From assembly GCA_009746045.1 (NCBI GenBank), contig RPFO01000478.1, forward strand, positions 1 to 35,417: DNA of 35,417 nucleotides, read 5' to 3'. Positions 18,268-28,459 of the stretch are shown here, in pieces. Made by a program: the position numbers and the translations under genes. The notes under the pieces are model-generated. The model searched no databases. It worked only from the letters and a program-made list of their open reading frames with translations, and had not been told where the DNA came from. The stretch is from Mesostigma viride (Eukaryota > Streptophyta > Mesostigmatophyceae > Mesostigmatales > Mesostigmataceae). Numbering within the stretch: the stretch's first letter is position 1; every line of letters starts with the position of its first letter.

Positions 18268-21200
18268 TTACGAGGCGAACCGCTTGCCTCCCATACCAGA
18301 CTGAATTCGAACAAGGTTGAAACTACGCGCATATACGTCGATAGTGCCGGCTGGGATTCCTCCCTTTGAGGAAGACCCTAGCCCCTTAAGAGCCAGCTTC
18401 ACGCTATCTAGACGGGACATGTTGACGCTCCCTGACGGCTTCCACGACTCCGGCCTCAAACAAAACGGGATGCAGTACACGCGGGAGTTCTTCTCCACGC
18501 GCGTATGGAAATCGGCGGGGACGAGGTAAGAGAAATAGATAGGATCGCGACCATCTCCGTAAAGGCTCTGCGAGTTCATATACAAGTTCGCCCGGGTGAA
18601 AAGATGTCCGTCTCCGAACTCGCTGTTGTCATTGTAAAACTTCCAATACGCGTTGTATCCGAAATCCGCGTCGGAGCGGAACTTATTTGCCACAAAGGAC
18701 AAATCCGCAGGCTTATACCAGAACAAAAGTTCCTTCACAGGATGGTTAAAACGAAGGTCGAGGTCGACCTCGTTCTCCCCCCCGACGTGCTGCTGGAAGT
18801 ACTGCGTTTCCGTTATAAGGTACTCGTGACCGTTAAGCGCAAACTGCTTCCTCTCGAAGTCGTCGAGGTAGAAAAACCGGGCCACCAGCTTGCACTCGAA
18901 CTTTGGCGGCCTAGTTATCCATCCTGCACGCGGATGAACAAACACCTGAGACTCTCCGACGGTGTAGTTAATGGATTGAGGAATCTTGAAAGAGTCGATA
19001 GCGATAAGCCAGTCACCCGAATTGCCAAAAAGATCGCCATTTCCGAGCGCCTTAACACGGACGACCGCCGCAGTCAGGATACCGCCCGCTCCCGTTGTCC
19101 ATGTGTCCACAGAGAAACGCGACGTCCCTTGCGTGTCAACCAGGTTCGCCCAATACGCTCCGTTGTTGGTAACAACGTCCGACCCCTTGGCGGCTGCGAA
19201 CATCGTCGTTGGCTGGAGAGCAAAAATCTGCCGAACCACTGGCAAGCGTGCCGAGCTGGAAACCACGCCCGAAGTCGCACCGATATCGTTAGGCGTGACC
19301 GCAAGATTGTAGAACCAGACGTACTCCCACTTGACATTGTTCTTCGCCGCAAACGTGGTTGCAGTGTCGGGACTGTTACCGAGATACAGCTTCTTGTCAA
19401 CAATCGTTGGTTGTGACATCTTTGGCCACAGAGGATGGATCTCCTTTTCTGCCCATCAACATACAGCTGATAGACGTCGTTGTTATTGCGATAGTGGCCG
19501 TTCCAGAAATCGACACCGCGGATCTTGAGCTTTGTCTTCGGGGAATATGCAACACCACTGATCCCGCTAGGACCGAAAGTGAGGATGTTTCCAAAAACAG
19601 CGCTTGCCTCAAAACCGCCCAAAGAACCATCAATTAGCAGAAGCGGGCACTGAACGCCGTCGATGAAAATACCCACGGAGTTGATGCTCTGGGCAGAAGT
19701 ACCAGTAGAGGTGCCGAACTTCGGATATGGTAGACGAGTGACCGTAAACGTGTGCCACGCGTTCAACGAAACGGCAGAAACGTTAACGCGCATCCTACGG
19801 TCCGTGGTTGCATTATCGCCCTGAGTCACGATGTACATCTCAGTTGCATTAGGTGAGAGGTAGAGAGACATTCTGTTCTTGCGGTTTGCGGCCATGTCGG
19901 ACGTTGTCGCCGGGCCAATATTGAACAAGGGAATGGGGTTTGAGTAAGAGCGGCACTTGACAAATAGAACTCGAACGAGACTGAAAAAAGGTTCAAGCCA
20001 GTCTTATCCCCGTCTGTCAGAGGAATCTGGACTCGGTCATGAGAGTTCACCGCTGTCGTGTAATCAGCAGCCGTATTCGACCATACGATCTCGCCGCCGG
20101 CGATCGAAACTTGAGAACCGATCACCTGGGCAGCCGCTGACCCGGTACCGGTGTTTGCAGGCGATCCGCCCGCAAACTCCCATCGCCCGGGAACTGTACC
20201 AGGGACTGAACCGGCCGTGATCGTCTCGACGCGGGTGAGCACGAGCGCGTGGCTCTGGCCGTCTCCGATGTAAAGTTGGTCCTGAGGAAAGGTCTCCATC
20301 TGAGTCTAACCCCGCCCGTCTCGACCCACAGCTTCAAGTCTCCGGACGACCCGGTCTGGAGTGAAATGTTGTCCGTGGCACTTCCGTACGTCAAGATGTT
20401 CTGCCCGACACCCTGCTGATTGGTTGCTGGACAAGTAACCGTTGTCGCAACGGTGAAAGTATCGTCCCCACCGTTAAACCCGGCATCACTCAGATCAACC
20501 ATTGCGTGATTAGAAGTGGCGCCGTAGACGCCCCCAGACGACTTTATCGCGTTCTCGCTATTAGTATAATTAAACAGCTGGAACTTGGGCATCAGAGCAG
20601 TCGGCTGACGACTGCCAGTGTTGTCTAGGTCACCGTCGAAGTCCCAGTACCCAGCAGCTGCGTTGTCCGCGGTAGTCTGGTTATAAGGGAACTTGGAGTA
20701 GTCGATCGGAGCGCTGGTCGCGGTGTCTACGGGGAAATCGTTTGCGTAATACGTGAAAATGTCATCAGGGTCGGCGAATTGGACGCGAATTACCACATCG
20801 TGATGCTGAATCGCGATCATAGGAAGGGCCAGGCCAGGGTCCATTGTAAAAGCAAACTCGATAGGGATGTAAATGTGCTGCCGCCGGGTACCGTTGCAAT
20901 ACTCATACACATCGCCAAACTCGTCAAACTTGACGCTACCACCGTGGTTGGTTGGCAAGTTATCAACGCTACTCTTGTGACTCTTGCGCGACAGGATGTC
21001 CATCACGTGCAAGAAATCACCGGTAAGCCGCTCGATGCTAAACCCGCCAATCACAAGCTCAACGTACTTGATGAGGATGCGCGCAAAGTCCTTTGCAAAA
21101 GGAGAGTACTTTAGATTCGGAAACTCCTCGACGTCCAAGTAAAGCATCACCTTGTGAAGAAGGTCTCCGGAGCGCGGGATTTTGAACTCGATAAGCTGGC

Positions 21201-21363
21201 CGTACGTCACAACACCCGCAGTTTGAGTGATCTCGGCATCCTCCATCGCGTAGTTCGTATGACGGCTCCACGTGGACTTCCAAAAAGTGATCTCTGGGTC
21301 CACGACCAACATCACATCTTGACTTCCCTTGCTACGGATCCACATAACTGCGCACGAAGACAT
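18268..21363 (-). CDS. Major capsid protein paralogue 2 with inserted LamG-like domains (~1,032 aa), three frameshifts
   Basis: The N-terminus is a clear MCP (KGSQDVMLVVDPEITFWK, RHTNYAMED, jelly roll 1 to about residue 215), and the C-terminus has RFFYLDDFERKQF, ITETQYF, HPVKELLFWY and SGMGGKRFAS. Between them, where paralogue 1 has about 60 residues, lie two stretches of about 150 and 240 residues (about 239-390 and 394-634). Each resembles a LamG/concanavalin A-like beta-sandwich: GYWDFDGDLDN ... LYIGDGQSHALVLTR, then WEFAGGS ... AWHTFTVTR ... GIFIDGVQCPLLLIDGSL ... DVYQLYVDGQ. Such folds bind glycans, so a host-attachment role is inferred. Shifts near 20303, 19929-19931 and 19445-19448 each look like one missing base and leave no other stop. 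Confidence 0.85.
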
Positions 21364-21404
21364 GGTTTGGTGTAGATTCTAATATAATACAGTCTTTTTT
21401 TTTT

Positions 21405-23083
21405 TTACGACGCGTAACGCTTGCCTCCCATGCCGGACTGGATAGAAAGCAAGTTGAAGTTCCGAGCATAGACGTGAATGGTACCAGGTGGCACGCCGCC
21501 GAGACCAGTCAGGACCAACTTCACATCGTCCAAACGAGACATATTCACGGAACCGGTAGGCTTGCAGCTGCCAGGGTCCAAACAAAAGGGGATGATGTAA
21601 ATGTTGTGATCCGAGTCAACGCGCTTATGGAACTGGGTTGGGATCACGTATGAAAAGTAAACAGGATCCTTGCCGTCTCCGTACATATTTTGGGAGTTCA
21701 AAATGAGATTCGCGGAACGGAAGAGGTGCCCCTCTCCAAAGCTGCTGTTCGGGTTGCGAAACGACCAATAGCCCTTATAGTAGCCCTTTACCGTTGTCTC
21801 GGGCTCTGCCCAGTTGTCAGGTCGATAGAAAAACAGCAGCTCCTTTACGGGATGGTTGAACTTGAGGTCGATCGTCACCTGCTCTTGCCCGCCCACATAC
21901 TGAGTGTGCAACTGGTTCTCAGTCATCAGAAACTCATGCGACTCACTGGCAAACTGTTGCCTCTCGTAGTCGTCCAAAAAGACATACCGACCGACAAGTC
22001 GAGTTGTGAACGTGGGTGGGTTGCTAGCCCACACCTGACGCTGATTTGGGGCGACGGAAGTAAACATAGGCACAAACTTTTCGGCGGGAGGAATCATCGA
22101 ATCGGTGATAACAAACTTCCGAGTCGTCCCCGTCGCCGAATTGTAGTCGGCGATCTCGAAAGAAATCTCCAGCTTTCCGTCAGAAGTCCCGTTGGGAGGA
22201 GTGGCAGTAGCTAACACGTTTGTAATCTTGTCGGTATACATTGCGTTCTCGATCACGTGCTTAACCCACTTGCGATCTCCGGTCTCCGAGATGAGCTGCG
22301 CCATCTGGTTACCATATGACTGGTCCAAATACCTCGACCGGATAATGGAACGGATCAAGTTGTAGTCAGGGGTTGCAGAGGTGTTCAGACTTGACTTTAC
22401 GGTCGCTCCGATCACTCCGGGGACTGTGTCGTAAACTGGGTCGGACTTTGAGTAGCTAGTGAAGATCTTGTCGGCCGTGGCAAACTTTACCTTCACGCGG
22501 ACTTCGTGGAAAGACAAAGCAATCATGGGGAAACAAGTGCCCGGCTCGCACGTGAACGCGAACTCGAGAGGGATGTAAATGTACTGAGGAGACCTGCCGT
22601 CGAAGAACTCGGTCATCTTTCCAGCCTTGTTAAACTTGACGCTGCCTCCGTGACTAGTTGGCATGTTTTCTACCCAACTGGCGTAATCCGGGCGATTAAT
22701 GACGTCCCAGATATGGAGCATGTCACCCGTGATTCGTTCAATCATGTATCCTCCAACTATAAACTCGACGTACTCGATCAGCGCGCGAGGGAAGTCCCAG
22801 ATGAAAGGGGCGAAAGAACCGTCCCATCCAGGAACAGCGGACATGTTTATGACTAACATCATCTTAGTGATGAGGTCTCCCACGCGAGACATCTTGAACT
22901 CCAAGTCTGACCGTACCCAGAGGACCCGGTTGATTGCGTAATTTCGAGGTCCTCCCATGCATAGTTGGTGTGCCTAGGAAACACGGACTTGAAAAAAGTT
23001 ACCTCGGGGTTGCCAATGGTCGCGATGTCCTGGGGACCGCGAGCCTTAAGCATCATCATTTGGGCGCCGGAAGATGAAGCCAT
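21405..23083 (-). CDS. Major capsid protein paralogue 3 (~559 aa), one frameshift
   Basis: The N-terminal piece reads KARGPQDIATIGNPEVTFFK and RHTNYAWEDLEITQ. One base appears missing near 22907, after GYGQ, and the frame then continues DLEFKMSRVGDLITKM through both jelly rolls (RYVFLDDYERQQF, LMTENQLHTQY, HPVKELLFFY) to SGMGGKRYAS. The linker between the jelly rolls is about 130 residues, longer than in paralogue 1, so it may carry a surface loop. It lies 41 bases upstream of paralogue 2 on the same strand and is transcribed divergently from paralogue 4. Confidence 0.9.
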
Positions 23084-23093
23084 GGATAAATGG

Positions 23094-23099
23094 ATATAG
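23094..23099 (-). promoter_or_regulatory. TATATC box upstream of MCP 3
   Basis: TATATC on the minus strand, 10 bases before the MCP 3 start, in the 97-base divergent region shared with MCP 4. Confidence 0.35.
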
Positions 23100-23160
23100 T
23101 ATTGTTCCCGAAAAAAAAAGTTTCTACGCGGCCTAGAAAGAAAATAAACGATCGTAGAAT

Positions 23161-23167
23161 TATATAG
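23161..23167 (+). promoter_or_regulatory. TATATAG box upstream of MCP 4
   Basis: TATATAG 13 bases before the MCP 4 ATG. Together with the box at 23094 it gives the divergent MCP 3/4 region two oppositely oriented copies of one motif. Confidence 0.4.
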
Positions 23168-23180
23168 ACATACATCTCCT

Positions 23181-24802
23181 ATGGCTTCTCAAAACATTAC
23201 GGCCCATCTGACTTGGCTGAAAGCCAAGGGGGCTTTTGACACCTTCCTCACAGTCGATCCAGAGAAGACTTTTTTCAAGTCCGTGTTTTCCCGTCACACA
23301 AATTTTAGCTGGACCGATGTCGAAATTTTGCCCGACGTGGTTCCCATGTACGGAGGCCAAGTTAAGTTCAAGATACCGAGGATTGGCGATTTAGTGACGC
23401 AGATGTATCTTTACTTCAATATCACAAAACTTAACTACGGGGTTATGCAAGTTCACGTAGACAAGAACGCTGTGGATGAGGACGGAGTCACTCCGACGAA
23501 TCCAGGCCTCGAAACTGTGACTACGAGGACACTCGCGGCGTTCAAAGCGTCTAATTATCCGTTGTTAGCGGATGCGGATTACGATGGGATCACACACGAG
23601 TCATTCCAACCCGCTTGGATCGACTACCTTGGTTACGTGTTGACAAACACGGTCGAATTGTGGGTCGGCGGAAACATGATTGACAGCCACACAGGCGATT
23701 TTCTACGCATTTGGGATTGCGTGACACGTAATTCAGATTTGAGCGTGATACAGGGTCTGCCTTCAGAGCACGGAGGCGTCGGTAACATTGGAACCATGCA
23801 CGATCAACATGTTTACGTCCCTCTGCGTTTCTTTTTCAACAAAGAGGCGGGATACGCACTACCGATTGCTGCGATTCAGTATCACGACGTGGAAGTCGTG
23901 TTAAAGATGAGTGCAAAGCCGCTCCGTCAAGACTATTTGAGCTACATGGAGAAAATCCCGTTCAAGACTGCCCCTTCAGTCGATCCAGAGCGGTTTGTGC
24001 GGAAACCCGTGACGATTTTTGAGGGCGACGTGAACTCTGGCCTTACAGACACTGGCGAACAGTTGATGCGATCAGAATTAGGAGGTGACCTGCGCGCAGT
24101 ACGCCTCGTCACGCGCTACATACTTTTGGACGATTTCGAACGAGCTCAATTCAACAAAGGCACGCATTCGTACCTGATAACGGAGACAAAGCACCTCGAG
24201 TTCCCGCTCACCAAACGAGACAAGCTAATCAAGGACCTTTCGTTAGACCCGATTTCGGGAGCGTGTAAAGAGCTCATATTTTTCTTCAGGGCCGACCATC
24301 GTCGTCTAGAAGGCAGCGATGAAAAGAACGCAAACGAAGAATACTGGAACTTTGAAGGAAATCGTCCATTTGCGAAAAACGACATGATCGATCGTGGTCG
24401 TTATTTTGTGCGCACGTACGGAAAGCAGATGGTGCACATTGACAATGCTTTTTTGACCGCGCGACGCTGACTCTTAATAACGGCGATCTGTTCTCACCTC
24501 CGAGGGACCCTCTTTGGTTCAACTTTTTTTTGCCTGCCGAGTTCCATCGACGCATACCTGTCGAAAATAACTTTGAGATGGTGTACTTTATTCCGTTTTC
24601 GCTAAAGCCTGAAGAAGACCAGCCCACGGGCAGCATTAACTTCAGCAAAGTGGACAGGGCGACCCTTCGTTTGTTTTTTAAAAACTTGCCAGGAGTTAGA
24701 GAGGGTCCAATCATGTCGAACGGGCGCGTTCATGTGTACGCTCGCGTTTTGAACATTTTTGAGATTTCAAACGGACACGCTCGAAAGACATTCTTAAACT
24801 AG
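23181..24802 (+). CDS. Major capsid protein paralogue 4 (~540 aa), one frameshift
   Basis: The start has LKAKGAFDTFLTVDPEKTFF and RHTNFSWTDVEI. Compared with the others it has an insertion of about 60 residues after the first core strands (around residues 90-150). Jelly roll 2 opens RYILLDDFERAQF, then LITETKHLEF and KELIFFFRAD. The frame breaks near 24458-24468 (one base missing) and continues through LTLNNGDLFSPP to the end. It lacks the GMGGKR tail, ending ISNGHARKTFLN, so it is the most divergent paralogue and may be a minor or vertex capsid protein. Its TAG shares a CTAG with the stop of the convergent gene. Confidence 0.9.
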
Positions 24803-25875
24803 CGACGGAATTGTCCTCTCTGTGCAATAAGGTCACGGAGCTTTCGATAATACGCGGGATCTACAGAACCCTTGTAATTGTTAATGTTTCGATTTGCTTC
24901 AAACGCCCGATTCTGTCGACCAATGAAGTTGCCAGGCTCCGTCATCATAGACGACCACGTGTTTTTGTCACTGTCTATAAGCTTGTCATACCAAGCATCG
25001 AGCTTTCTAGCATCTTGCGGTCCGAGTTTGTTAGTCATGTCACGGTACATTTCGTATAACTTCCCGTCCCTCTTGCGGAACAGCCGGTCTTTTTCGAGTT
25101 GTGTAAGAAGATCGGTTCCGTCCCATGGCAACTCTGTGAATCCATTATTAAGATTCAGAGGGTCATAAGGAGATTGTCCCGGGCCTCTCTATACTTTTAT
25201 CGATCAAGCTGGTGAGGTTACCACCTTGTCCACCGGTCTGGATCTGAAGAGCGTCATTAATATCTTTCTCTGAAATCCCATAACTTCTAGCTTCATCGAC
25301 TAGTCGTTTGACGTTATCCGGATGGTCGTGTACTGGATCGGACATGCGTGACCAGTCCTCTTCTAAAGGATTGTCTCGCCGATTTCGATTATATTGTCTG
25401 TCTCCCAGCTGTGTAAGACGTAGTGCGGTGTCAACTCCGTCAATCGTCGCGTCTCTTATCTCGTCCTCTGTTACTCCCCATCTTCTTGCATCGCGTAAAT
25501 AACCCTTGATATGTTCGGGATCATCGAGTATGGGATCTGACATATCTGCAAAGTCGTCCTTCAAGTCATCAATTGCATACCGTCGATCAATTGCTTGCGT
25601 TAGACTGTACGCTTTATCACCACTACCGCTCATGATTTGATCGATCGTCCCTCCAGGAACCCTATATTTTTTAGCAGCGATTACAAGGTCTCTCAGATTT
25701 TCTGGTGTATTGCGTTCTTGAAAATCGACGTCAACTACACCTTGGTCTTGTACCTGGTTTTTCAACCTTTCATCAAATGCACGTTGTTGCCGCTGAGTCG
25801 GCCCGTTTCCGAGACCGTACAATTCCACGCATCGCCCAGAGACTCGACAGCCATGTCAGGGTTCATGTATTCCAT
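24799..25875 (-). CDS. Protein with three ~64-residue tandem repeats (~358 aa), two frameshifts
   Basis: Starts at ATG (A at 25875) as MEYMNPDMAVESLGD, shifts near 25825, and has its repeats in the frame ending at 25163. An extra base in the CCCGGG at about 25179-25184 leads into the last ~120 residues (LPWDGTDLLTQLEKDRLF ... DLIAQRGQFRR). The repeats share PE/PD-x-x-x-x-L, AR/AK-x-x-G-V/I, LTQ-x-x-DR-x-Y and MSDP. The protein is helical, charged and without membrane segments. Function unknown. The start overlaps the LysM gene's stop (TAATG), so the two may be expressed together. Confidence 0.55.
25193..25708 (-). repeat. Three tandem protein-level repeats (about 62-66 residues each)
   Basis: Copies begin at TPENLRDLV, DPEHIKGYL and HPDNVKRLV. 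LTQ-x-x-DR-x-Y occurs in copies 1 and 2 and in degenerate form in copy 3 (LTSLIDKSI). MSDP closes copies 1 and 2. Repeats are clear in protein but not in DNA, so the duplication is old. Confidence 0.65.
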
Positions 25876-26955
25876 TAAAGAAGACCGTTTGTGAATGCTG
25901 TCATTAGCTTTGTCATGGCATCGCGCTTGTCCATTGATGCATGTCGCGTGGCAAGAATCGTTCAATAACAGCGGGTCCGTACATATTGATGTATGCAGAC
26001 AGCTTCGAGGGCGACACATTCGTTATGCCGAACGTGTTCAGCATTGATCCGATTCGTTCATCCGTAGCGGCCATCTGCAACGCAGCTCCGGCAGCGTTGT
26101 TCGCGAGGGACATGCCAGCAGCACGTAGACCTTGTCCTGCTCTCGCGTTGGAGTACGCGTGACCCGCGTCCAAAGCGGCCATTGTTCCGTACCTGCCCAT
26201 GGATGTGTTTGAAAGACCAGAAGCGTACGTCAAAGCGTTCCCAACACCCTTCATACCCGGTATGAAACCTGCGGCGGCACCCACTCCGCCAAGAAGACTG
26301 GGAAAGCGTAAGCGAGCGAAGTTTTCCAGTCGTTGTTTCGATTTGCGTTGGCAACTGCGACGAGATTAGCAGCGTTCATGGGATTAAGAAACGTTGCCGC
26401 ACCCGTCATTCCAAGCGTGGCAGCTTTCCATGGGTTGTTCGCTGTCTGTCTAGCGATACCGACTGCAGATTGCGCGGCTTGTCTAGGGTTGTTCCAAGCG
26501 TATTTAAGTGCCTCTATCATTCCCATCCCTTTTCCACCAGGGTCTTCTCCTTTATCTTCGCCGACTCCGGACCACAAGTCCATGTTGTTGTCCTGATGAA
26601 TGACGCCTTCGACAAAGTCAGGAAACGTGAACCGCTTGGGTAGAAGAATAAAACTATTCGGCGCCAAAACGAGGGGAGAAAGATGAGGATTTGCGATAAT
26701 AAGGTCATCCACAGATACCCCGAATTTTTCTGAGATAGACTTCCACGTGTCCCCTTCTTCAGTCACGTGACCGTTTTTGTTACCGTACAGTCCATTACCT
26801 TCGATCGCGTATGCTGGCAAAATATTTCGCTCATACGCGTTCTTTATAATCGTATCCGGATGCGTTTCCGGATTGGCAGGTTCAGATTTGAGTGTTGACT
26901 GATCCGGAAACATGCGAACCATCCGCTCTAGTAAATCTTGAGGGACGGCAACCAT
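25875..26955 (-). CDS. LysM-domain protein (~360 aa), two frameshifts
   Basis: Residues 64-107 form a LysM domain: EEGDTWKSISEKFGVSVDDL, then IIANPHL and NSFILLPKRF, matching the G-D-T-W/L-x-x-I-x-x-x-F-G-V-x-x-x-x-L-x-x-x-N-P pattern. LysM binds peptidoglycan or chitin-type glycans. After it comes an Ala/Gly-rich helical region with stretches that could be membrane-active (GAATFLNPMNAANLVAVANA; GAAAGFIPGMKGVGNALTY). Shifts near 26285 and 25930 each look like one missing base; the frame then ends TKLMTAFTNGLL. No signal peptide is seen, so a virion location for cell-wall contact or entry is inferred. Confidence 0.65.
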
Positions 26956-27014
26956 GTTTCCGCTGGACGGTGCTCTTGGAAGATCCAGTTTGAGTTTCTA
27001 TAATGTTCAAAGAT

Positions 27015-27311
27015 TTAATTTGGATCTTCCTCCTCGGTCACTTTGACTTGCACGCGGAGTCTCTTTCCGGAAGCCAATCGTACGTATTGAGATGTCTTGT
27101 GAACGCTTTTGCGTCGCTTGCACGTGGTGGTTTCGTCAAGTATCGGCACAGCATCTATAATATCTGCAACGGGCAAGCTTACGTCATCGTCTTCGTCGCT
27201 TGGGACCTCGAAAACGACGTGTCCGTCCTTGTTCATGGACACCGACCAACCACGACGCACGCCGTCATATAAGATATCGGCGATAGATCCGGTTGTAGAA
27301 GAGGACGGCAT
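27015..27311 (-). CDS. Hypothetical protein (98 aa)
   Basis: Start placed at ATG (A at 27311), MPSSSTTGSIADILYDGVRRG; the open frame extends upstream to 27509 but without matching composition. A beta-like segment (HVVFEVPSDEDDD) and a basic middle (TCKRRKSVHK) are visible. Divergent from the gene at 27390 with a 78-base gap. Unrecognised. Confidence 0.55.
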   Translation of the reverse strand: MPSSSTTGSIADILYDGVRRGWSVSMNKDGHVVFEVPSDEDDDVSLPVADIIDAVPILDETTTCKRRKSVHKTSQYVRLASGKRLRVQVKVTEEEDPN

Positions 27312-27389
27312 TTTGGGATAATTGTAACTGATATTTTCCACCTTCGTTCTAGAACGAACATAAAGATTGTTGGAAATGGTCAGACTTCG

Positions 27390-27641
27390 ATGAACGCGCA
27401 GAAAGCCAAGGTATTGGAAGCGAACATCGTCAACATCCACAAGTTTTTGCGGTTTTCTCAAAGCGGAGAGACTCTTTCTCGCGTGAACCCGTTCGATATC
27501 GGCAACCATCGCATATACTCAACCGTGATTCAGGGTCAGCGAGTGATTTTTTTTCTCGAAAAAGGAGGTAAAAACCCGATCACGAAAGACACAGACGTCA
27601 ACTTTATAGGGTACACGTACCTAGGGTCCGTCGCGGCCTAA
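27390..27641 (+). CDS. Small hypothetical protein (83 aa)
   Basis: Intact frame from ATG 27390. A helical first part (KVLEANIVNIHKFLRF) is followed by beta-like segments (YSTVIQGQRVIFFLEKG). It ends three bases before the PCNA ATG, so the two are probably co-transcribed. No family recognised. Confidence 0.6.
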   Translation: MNAQKAKVLEANIVNIHKFLRFSQSGETLSRVNPFDIGNHRIYSTVIQGQRVIFFLEKGGKNPITKDTDVNFIGYTYLGSVAA

Positions 27642-27644
27642 ATC

Positions 27645-28459
27645 ATGGAATTCCGAACCGTGCAAGGTTCTTCCATCAAGATGCTCGTGGAGGTTTTGAA
27701 GGAACTCACGAACGATGTGAACTTCTTTTTCGATCAGAAAGGTGTCCGGATTGTTTCTTTCGACCTCGCTCACTGCGCACTCTTTCACGCGTTTCTCGAG
27801 GCGTCCAAGATCGAGGAATACAAATGCAACAAGCAGTACACGATCGGTATCAGCCTCGTCAACCTGTTCAAGCTTCTTAAAAACGTCACCGTCAACGACG
27901 AGTTGGAACTTCGTCTTGACGACGCTAACCTGGACGTTTTGCAGATCACGATTCTCAACCGCGTGAAGAACACCCGTGGACTTACGAGATGAAACTTATG
28001 GACATCGACGAGGAAATGATCGAGATCCCCGAAAAGGAGTACATGACTTGCATCACCATGGTCAGCTCCGAGTTCCAGAAAATTTGTCGCGACATTTCCA
28101 TTGTGGCCGACAAGGTCAGGATCGAATGCGGGGGAGATAACATCGTGTTGAGCGGTTCGGGCGACATCGGAAACTGCCAACTGGAGATCGGAAAGAATCA
28201 CCCCGAAATGACGCTGAATGCAGTCAACGGAGACAGGATCGACGAGACTTACTCTGTCCGCTACTTGTGCACATTTTCCAAAGCTTCGGGGCTATGCAAC
28301 ACAGTTGATATTTTTATTATGCCAGAATATCCGATGATAGTTAAATACAAGATAGGCGATCTCGGATCATTGATGTTCGCACTCGCACCTCAGGTCGGCG
28401 AAGAGACCGAGGAAGGAGAAGGCGAACGAGAAGCTATGGATGAGAACCAGGAGGAATAA
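27645..28459 (+). CDS. PCNA: PCNA-like DNA sliding clamp (~271 aa), one frameshift
   Basis: The start reads MEFRTVQGSSIKMLVEVLKE and VNFFFDQKGVRIVSFDLAHC, the beta-alpha pattern of eukaryotic-type PCNA domain 1. One C seems missing at CCC 27973-27975; the frame then continues WTYEMKLMDIDEEMIEIPEK, the conserved interdomain connector, and domain 2 follows to an acidic tail. The joined length (271) fits PCNA (about 260). It would act as a ring that tethers the viral polymerase to DNA. Its 3' end overlaps the convergent VLTF3-like gene by 26 bases. Confidence 0.92.

Noticed and set aside
18505-19416. 303-residue frame antisense to MCP 2
   Set aside because: Exact shadow of the MCP reading frame on the other strand, Arg/Val/Leu-biased composition, no motif.
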